Origin: UBA2040 sp965660955
Lineage (GTDB): Bacteria; Bacteroidota; Bacteroidia; Flavobacteriales_D; Crocinitomicaceae
Assembly (NCBI GenBank): GCA_965660955.1
Contig: CBFIBY010000159.1
Span: forward strand, 1 to 5,716
Reading direction: 5' to 3'
Length of the DNA: 5,716 bases
In this document: positions 4,316 to 5,716 of the stretch, piece after piece
Position numbering within the stretch: the first letter of the stretch is position 1
Layout of the letters: each line of letters starts with the position of its first letter
Notes under the pieces: model-generated
Seen by the model: only the letters and a program-made list of their open reading frames with translations
The model's database searches: none
What the model was told of the DNA's origin: nothing
Made by a program: the position numbers and the translations under genes

Positions 4316-5716
4316 TTAAATTTTATCACTCAATTTTTTCAATAAACTATTAAAAGTCTTGCTAGGCCGCATTGCTTCGGCGGCTTTCGCTTGGTTTGGG
4401 TGATAGTATCCACCGATGTCCATTGATGGGCCTTGTGCCTTGTTTAGTTCATCTACTATAGTCGCTTCGTTGTTTTTTAAATCTGTAGCAATTATTTCAA
4501 ATTGATTTTTCAATTCAGCATCATCGTTTTGAGCGGCAAGTGCCTCTGCCCAGTACATCGCTAAGTAGAAGTGACTTCCTCTATTGTCTAATTCACCTAC
4601 TTTTCGTGAAGGAGATTTATCATTATCTAAGAATTTTCCTGTTGCTTCGTCTAGTGTTGCTGAAAGAACTTTTGCTTTTGGATTGCCATTCGTTTCACCC
4701 AGATGCTCAAAAGAAGCAGCTAAGGCTAAAAATTCACCTAAACTATCCCAACGCAAGTGATTTTCTTTCTGGAATTGATCAACATGTTTCGGCGCTGAAC
4801 CTCCAGCACCCGTTTCGAACAATCCTCCGCCATTCATCAACGGAACGATAGACAACATTTTTGCACTTGTTCCCAATTCCAAAATAGGGAAGAGGTCTGT
4901 CAAGTAATCACGCAATACATTTCCTGAAACCGAAATAGTGTCTTGACCGTCTTTCACACGTCGCAAAGTAGCAAGCGTAGCTTCGTAAGGTGCAAGAATA
5001 GCAATGTCCAATCCACTTGTGTCATGATCTTTCAAGTACACGTTCACTTTCTTAATTAATTCTGCATCGTGCGCTCTGTTTTCATCCAACCAGAAGATAG
5101 CTGGCATTCCAGAAAGACGAGATCGCGAAACGGCCAATTTCACCCAGTCCCGTATTGGGGCATCTTTCACTTGGCACATTCTCCAAATATCACCTTCTTC
5201 AACATCATGAGAAAGTAGTGTGTTTCCGCTGGCATCAATAACGTTTACGATTCCTGCTTCCGAAATTTCAAATGTTTTATCGTGCGAACCATACTCTTCT
5301 GCTTTTTGTGCCATCAAACCAACATTCGGAACGGTTCCCATTGTTGTTGGGTCAAATGCGCCATTTTCTTTACAGAAATTAATTGTCGCTGAGTACATTC
5401 CCGCGTAGGAAGAGTCAGGAATAACAGCTTTCGTATCGCGCTGTTTCCCATCTTTATCCCACATCTGTCCAGAAGTACGAATCATTGCAGGCATGGATGC
5501 ATCAATGATGACATCACTTGGTACGTGCAGATTTGTAATTCCTTTGTCAGAATTAACCATGGCTACATCCGGACCATTTTCAAATGTGGCTGTGATATCG
5601 GCTGCTAAAACTTCTTTTTCAGCTGCTGGTAATTCTTCCATTTTTTCAATTAAGTCGCCAAAACCATTTTTGAAATTAACGCCTAATTTATCTAAAGTCG
5701 TTTGGTGTTTTGCAAT
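4316..5716 (-). CDS. icd: Isocitrate dehydrogenase (NADP+), monomeric type (partial, 5' end beyond right edge)
   Basis: EC 1.1.1.42: oxidative decarboxylation of isocitrate to 2-oxoglutarate with NADP+, in the cytosolic TCA cycle. The frame is open to the window edge, giving 466 C-terminal residues of an enzyme usually near 740. The ATG at 5641 is internal, because the 25 codons before it (IAKHQTTLDKLG...) match the family. Signature stretches include NSDKGITNLHVPSD, NVGLMAQKAEEYGSHDKTF, NVLRDYLTDLFP, GLFETGAGGSAPKH and DNRGSHFYLA. By comparison from memory with the Azotobacter vinelandii enzyme, the visible metal and substrate residues are conserved (Asp68, Asp72, Tyr142, Arg269, Asp270 of the fragment, matching Asp346, Asp350, Tyr420, Arg547, Asp548). 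So are the NADP contacts (His311, Arg322, Arg371, matching His589, Arg600, Arg649). The substrate residues of the N-terminal part are not in the window. The C-terminus is intact and a terminator follows, so the gene looks functional. Confidence 0.97.
   Translation of the reverse strand: MAKHQTTLDKLGVNFKNGFGDLIEKMEELPAAEKEVLAADITATFENGPDVAMVNSDKGITNLHVPSDVIIDASMPAMIRTSGQMWDKDGKQRDTKAVIPDSSYAGMYSATINFCKENGAFDPTTMGTVPNVGLMAQKAEEYGSHDKTFEISEAGIVNVIDASGNTLLSHDVEEGDIWRMCQVKDAPIRDWVKLAVSRSRLSGMPAIFWLDENRAHDAELIKKVNVYLKDHDTSGLDIAILAPYEATLATLRRVKDGQDTISVSGNVLRDYLTDLFPILELGTSAKMLSIVPLMNGGGLFETGAGGSAPKHVDQFQKENHLRWDSLGEFLALAASFEHLGETNGNPKAKVLSATLDEATGKFLDNDKSPSRKVGELDNRGSHFYLAMYWAEALAAQNDDAELKNQFEIIATDLKNNEATIVDELNKAQGPSMDIGGYYHPNQAKAAEAMRPSKTFNSLLKKLSDKI

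Noticed and set aside
4540..5408. Plus-strand open frames (4540-4851 and 5220-5408) opposite icd
   Set aside because: They are antisense to highly conserved enzyme sequence and have no features of their own.
5639..5641. ATG at 5641 as the start of icd
   Set aside because: The frame stays open to the window edge and the upstream residues match monomeric isocitrate dehydrogenase, so this methionine is internal.
1..5716. CRISPR array, tRNA or rRNA gene, insertion sequence or phage remnant
   Set aside because: No regularly spaced direct repeats, no tRNA cloverleaf or rRNA stretch, and no transposase or integrase-like coding sequence was seen.

Overview
The window looks like chromosomal DNA from a member of the Bacteroidota, most likely a flavobacterium-like organism. 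The DNA is AT-rich and its start codons have A/T-rich leaders without Shine-Dalgarno sequences. It carries lipoprotein signals of the FFSC/LNSC type, a signal peptide ending in FAQ, a DUF4403-type lipoprotein and a monomeric NADP-dependent isocitrate dehydrogenase. The species cannot be named from the sequence.

Layout from left to right. At 1-76 (minus) is the first 25 codons of an exported protein that leaves the window at the left edge. At 77-345 is a non-coding stretch with several AT-rich inverted repeats, three of which share an AATAAA...TTTATT core. At 346-1539 (minus) is a lipoprotein with a C-terminal OmpA-like peptidoglycan-associated domain. At 1643-3049 (minus) is a DUF4403-type lipoprotein that is transcribed toward the OmpA-like gene and may be co-transcribed with it. 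At 3128-3724 (plus), divergent from the DUF4403 gene, is a membrane-anchored thioredoxin-fold protein with a CPFC motif. At 3721-4260 (minus), sharing its stop region with the thioredoxin-like gene, is a small secreted protein, probably a beta-barrel. A strong hairpin with a T-tract at 4266-4297 separates it from icd (4316-5716, minus), whose 5' part lies beyond the right edge.

Apart from icd, a central metabolic enzyme of the TCA cycle, every gene encodes an exported or membrane protein, so the left two thirds reads as a small cell-envelope neighbourhood. Both lipoproteins lack the run of acidic residues after the lipidated cysteine that exports lipoproteins to the cell surface in this phylum, so they probably face the periplasm. 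The DUF4403 protein has six cysteines in its N-terminal third. The divergent gene encodes a thioredoxin-fold domain predicted to lie in the periplasm, so a redox link between them is possible but untested.

I found no RNA gene, CRISPR array, insertion sequence or clearly new system. The points most worth a second look are the hairpin wedged against a start codon at 4258-4260, the OmpA-like domain without its usual ligand-binding aspartate, the related inverted repeats on the left, and the divergent thioredoxin/DUF4403 pair.
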